This document shows, one piece after another, positions 14,511 to 16,270 of a stretch of 16,270 nt of DNA. The position numbers and the translations under genes are program-made. The notes beneath the pieces were generated by a model. That model had not been told where the DNA came from. It ran no database searches and saw nothing but the letters and a program-made list of their open reading frames with translations. Within the stretch, counting starts at the first letter, position 1; the number at the start of each line of letters is the position of its first letter. Where the stretch lies: assembly GCA_027451645.1 (NCBI GenBank), contig DAIDIX010000009.1, positions 1-16,270 of the forward strand. Direction: 5' to 3'. Origin of the DNA: Candidatus Dormiibacterota bacterium (GTDB taxonomy: Bacteria; Chloroflexota; Dormibacteria; Aeolococcales; Aeolococcaceae).

Positions 14511-14840
14511 CTATTCAAGATCGTGCAGTGGTGGCGTGGAATTCCCCCTCAGCCTACGTGCTTGCTCCTGAATCTTCCGAACATCTTCTGGTGTGCGTGG
14601 AATTCGAATGCCATCGAAGTTTCGCTTGGCCTCCTCGGTGGAGATTGCAGGAGCTATCGAATGGGAATCCTGCTGACGGGCAGAATGCTTCGAGCTTCCG
14701 GGATCAGCTCCTGCAACACGTCGAGGAGCTGCCTCATGCCGCTGAAGAACGGACTTGGCCGCCTCATGAAGCTGTATATCCCTGATCGCTTTCAATCTCG
14801 CCTCGACTCGTGAATGATGCTCTTCAGCACTTCCGCTCAT
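14511..14840 (-). CDS. Small charged, probably disordered hypothetical protein
   Basis: This 109-residue protein is of no recognised family. It starts at ATG 14840 with AAGGAG six bases upstream, a strong ribosome-binding site, so I prefer it to the longer form from 14882. It is rich in Arg, Glu, Ala, His and Ser, with helical, possibly coiled-coil stretches near 8-35 and 70-97, joined by a low-complexity Ser/Gly/His linker. There is no signal peptide, membrane helix or Cys motif. A plus-strand frame of similar length overlaps it fully; the ribosome-binding site and amphipathic helix pattern favour the minus strand. It is followed on that strand by a 305-base gap and then the tRNA-tilS pair. 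Confidence 0.55.
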   Translation of the reverse strand: MSGSAEEHHSRVEARLKAIRDIQLHEAAKSVLQRHEAAPRRVAGADPGSSKHSARQQDSHSIAPAISTEEAKRNFDGIRIPRTPEDVRKIQEQARRLRGNSTPPLHDLE

Positions 14841-14990
14841 TGTTCTCTCCTTCCCTATCGGCTCCTCGCAATGCCATTCCATCCGGAATGATCAACTAAG
14901 ATATATCATGGCATCCAAAACTTCCCGGACACTGTTCCCAATCTGTGACATTGACTATCCGGAAACGTGAGATGCTGCGTTGCGCATTCG

Positions 14991-15010
14991 ACTTTTCGAC
15001 ACTGAAAAGT
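14991..15010. repeat. Inverted repeat, 7-bp arms
   Basis: ACTTTTC (14991-14997) and GAAAAGT (15004-15010) are perfect arms around a six-base loop. An overlapping set, ACTGAA and TTCAGT around the AAGTGCACTT palindrome (15001-15020), offers an alternative fold. It lies 40-60 bp upstream of the candidate exporter promoter and could be an operator or a transcript hairpin. Confidence 0.4.
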
Positions 15011-15052
15011 GCACTTCAGTTCCTCCATTCCTGGCTCTCAGCACTTTCCGGG

Positions 15053-15080
15053 TTGTAGGTTGTTGGCCCCGCGATATACT
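15053..15080 (+). promoter_or_regulatory. Possible promoter of the ABC exporter
   Basis: TTGTAG and TATACT are separated by 16 bases; the -10 matches five of six consensus bases, the -35 only three. It is the best plus-strand pair in the gap but unproven. Confidence 0.35.
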
Positions 15081-15292
15081 AACCTCACCGTATTTGTTTC
15101 TCGCATGCCGAAGAACGGAACGATGAATTCTTCATGCTCAGCATCAGACAAGCGTATTTGTGCTCGAACACATCGCTACTCTGGAATGGTGCTGTTCGAT
15201 AGATTACTGAATTGCAGAGACTGGTCATAGGTACAGATAGGGAAGCCCACTATCGACATCGAAGGTGAATCAACCCGAACCGGAAGCGCCCT

Positions 15293-16270
15293 GTGAAGCA
15301 CCATATTTCACTTCGGTCATACTGGGCATTCGTTCGGGCTCAAGGCATTCTCCCTTCAATACTTGTCTGCCTGGCCTTCCTCATTGCCGGCAGCTTCCTT
15401 GCTGTCCTTCCCTTTGTAATCGGGAAACTGACTGGCGAAGTGACTGCAGCACACATCAACAGAGGGCACGTGCTCCTCTTGATGTGGCTGCTCGTTGGAC
15501 TGTCCGTTGCGCACATGGTGACCTGGAGAGGATCAGAGATTCTCTTCCTACGCTACATGCGTCCACTGGCATTCCACTATGAGCAGGTCCTCTTCAGCAA
15601 TGTCATATCTGAACCGTATCCGTATTTCGTAGACAAGCTAACCGGGAAAGTTGCATCGTACATCAGCCTGCTGCGGCAGGAGCTTGGCATGCTTACGGAC
15701 CAAGTGCCATACAACTATGTCGGTCAGATCGTCTCTATCCTGTCAATTCTCATCATTTTCATCTCCGTCAATTGGGAAACGAGCGTGATATATGCATGCG
15801 GACTTGTGCTCCTGTTCTTCGTTGGCAGAAGGTTTCAGGGGCCCGCATTTGCAGCGGAAGGTGTCGCATCCGATGCAATCTCCACACGAAACGGCATTCT
15901 CTTTGATGTCATAGCGAACTTCCAGAACGTGAAGTCCTTTCACTCGGAACAGACGGAAATCCATGAACTGGAGGAGGAGCAGGAGAAGGTTCTTGACACT
16001 GTACGCACCTCGTTCTGGGCTTCATACAAGTACTGGGGCAACTCAAGTTTCATCGTGCGTGGAATCATCTGGCCCGTAAGCATTGTCCTCAATGTCTACT
16101 TCTTTCTCAATCACACGATCAACATCACTCAGCTTGCGACCCTTCTTTCCGCAGTCCTCATCTTTACGACAACCATCTGGGAGTCCATTTGGCAGCTTTC
16201 GCAGTTCAAGCTCCAGGTCGCACGCACAGATGAAGCCCATCGATATCTCTTCGGAGAGAAGATTGTCATC
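15293..16270 (+). CDS. ABC exporter, transmembrane domain (3' part outside window)
   Basis: The frame is open for 326 codons from GTG 15293 to the window end. An in-frame TGA lies about eight codons upstream, and GGAAG sits six bases before the GTG. The product has the six-helix type-I exporter fold: helices at about 16-40, 53-73, 148-167, 170-188, 252-272 and 280-302. Long intracellular helices include the family-typical IANFQNVKSFHSEQTEIHELEEEQEKV segment between helices 4 and 5. The ATP-binding domain, with Walker A and the signature motif, would follow beyond 16270, in the same protein or a partner. Substrate cannot be told. It is the only gene on this strand at the right end and lies behind a 452-base regulatory gap. 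Confidence 0.88.
   Translation, partial: MKHHISLRSYWAFVRAQGILPSILVCLAFLIAGSFLAVLPFVIGKLTGEVTAAHINRGHVLLLMWLLVGLSVAHMVTWRGSEILFLRYMRPLAFHYEQVLFSNVISEPYPYFVDKLTGKVASYISLLRQELGMLTDQVPYNYVGQIVSILSILIIFISVNWETSVIYACGLVLLFFVGRRFQGPAFAAEGVASDAISTRNGILFDVIANFQNVKSFHSEQTEIHELEEEQEKVLDTVRTSFWASYKYWGNSSFIVRGIIWPVSIVLNVYFFLNHTINITQLATLLSAVLIFTTTIWESIWQLSQFKLQVARTDEAHRYLFGEKIVI

Larger units (their letters stand above)
14841..15292. other. Intergenic region between divergent genes, with hairpin and possible promoter
   Basis: These 452 bases separate the charged-protein gene from the ABC exporter. A candidate plus-strand promoter is TTGTAG (15053-15058) and TATACT (15075-15080), 16 bases apart, which would give a leader of about 205 bases before the exporter. 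A 41-codon frame from ATG 15105 lies in that leader without a ribosome-binding site. Hairpin-forming sequence lies near 14991-15020. Nothing else is recognised. Confidence 0.5.

Noticed and set aside
14295..14813. 172-codon plus-strand frame starting GTG 14295
   Set aside because: No ribosome-binding site and no recognisable domain; most of it is antisense to a frame with a strong site. Kept as an uncertainty in the findings.
15265..15582. 105-codon plus-strand frame at the start of the exporter region
   Set aside because: The other frame from GTG 15293 encodes a clear ABC exporter membrane domain through to the window end.

Overview
The window looks like a chromosomal segment of an Actinomycetota-like bacterium with roughly balanced base composition. 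The best evidence is a ClpS adaptor followed at once by a DUF2017-like gene, a pairing typical of actinobacteria. The order ftsH, panD-like, nadC-like also reads as a shortened version of the actinobacterial tilS-hpt-ftsH-fol-panC-panD-nadB-nadC neighbourhood. Frequent GTG and TTG starts and starts without Shine-Dalgarno sites fit this. An Acidimicrobiia-like lineage is possible, but the sequence alone cannot fix the class.

Left part (1-5512): on the minus strand, a four-repeat S1-domain protein (rpsA), the Hsp100 unfoldase ClpC and the N-terminal part of a class I glutamine amidotransferase of the PuuD/peptidase C26 type run as one leftward series. Divergent from rpsA, on the plus strand, are a 70-residue zinc-ribbon protein, clpS and the DUF2017-like gene. 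The ClpC unfoldase and its N-degron adaptor therefore sit on either side of one divergent region.

Middle part (5516-10466): a leftward series of ftsH, a PanD-fold protein, a NadC-fold protein, a small membrane protein and a biopterin-dependent aromatic amino acid hydroxylase. FtsH looks intact. The PanD-like and NadC-like proteins keep their family folds but have lost several residues needed for catalysis in the classical enzymes. They are the most unusual items in the window.

Right part (10552-16270): a secreted protein with a six-blade NHL propeller and a WxL-like C-terminal domain; a coupled pair made of a 64-residue ORF and a four-helix membrane protein; tilS directly behind a tRNA gene with a CAU anticodon; a charged, probably disordered 109-residue protein; and the first 326 codons of an ABC exporter cut by the window end. 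I saw no CRISPR array, insertion sequence, integrase or rRNA gene. Coordinates and starts were read by eye, and family assignments rest on recognised motifs, not on database searches.
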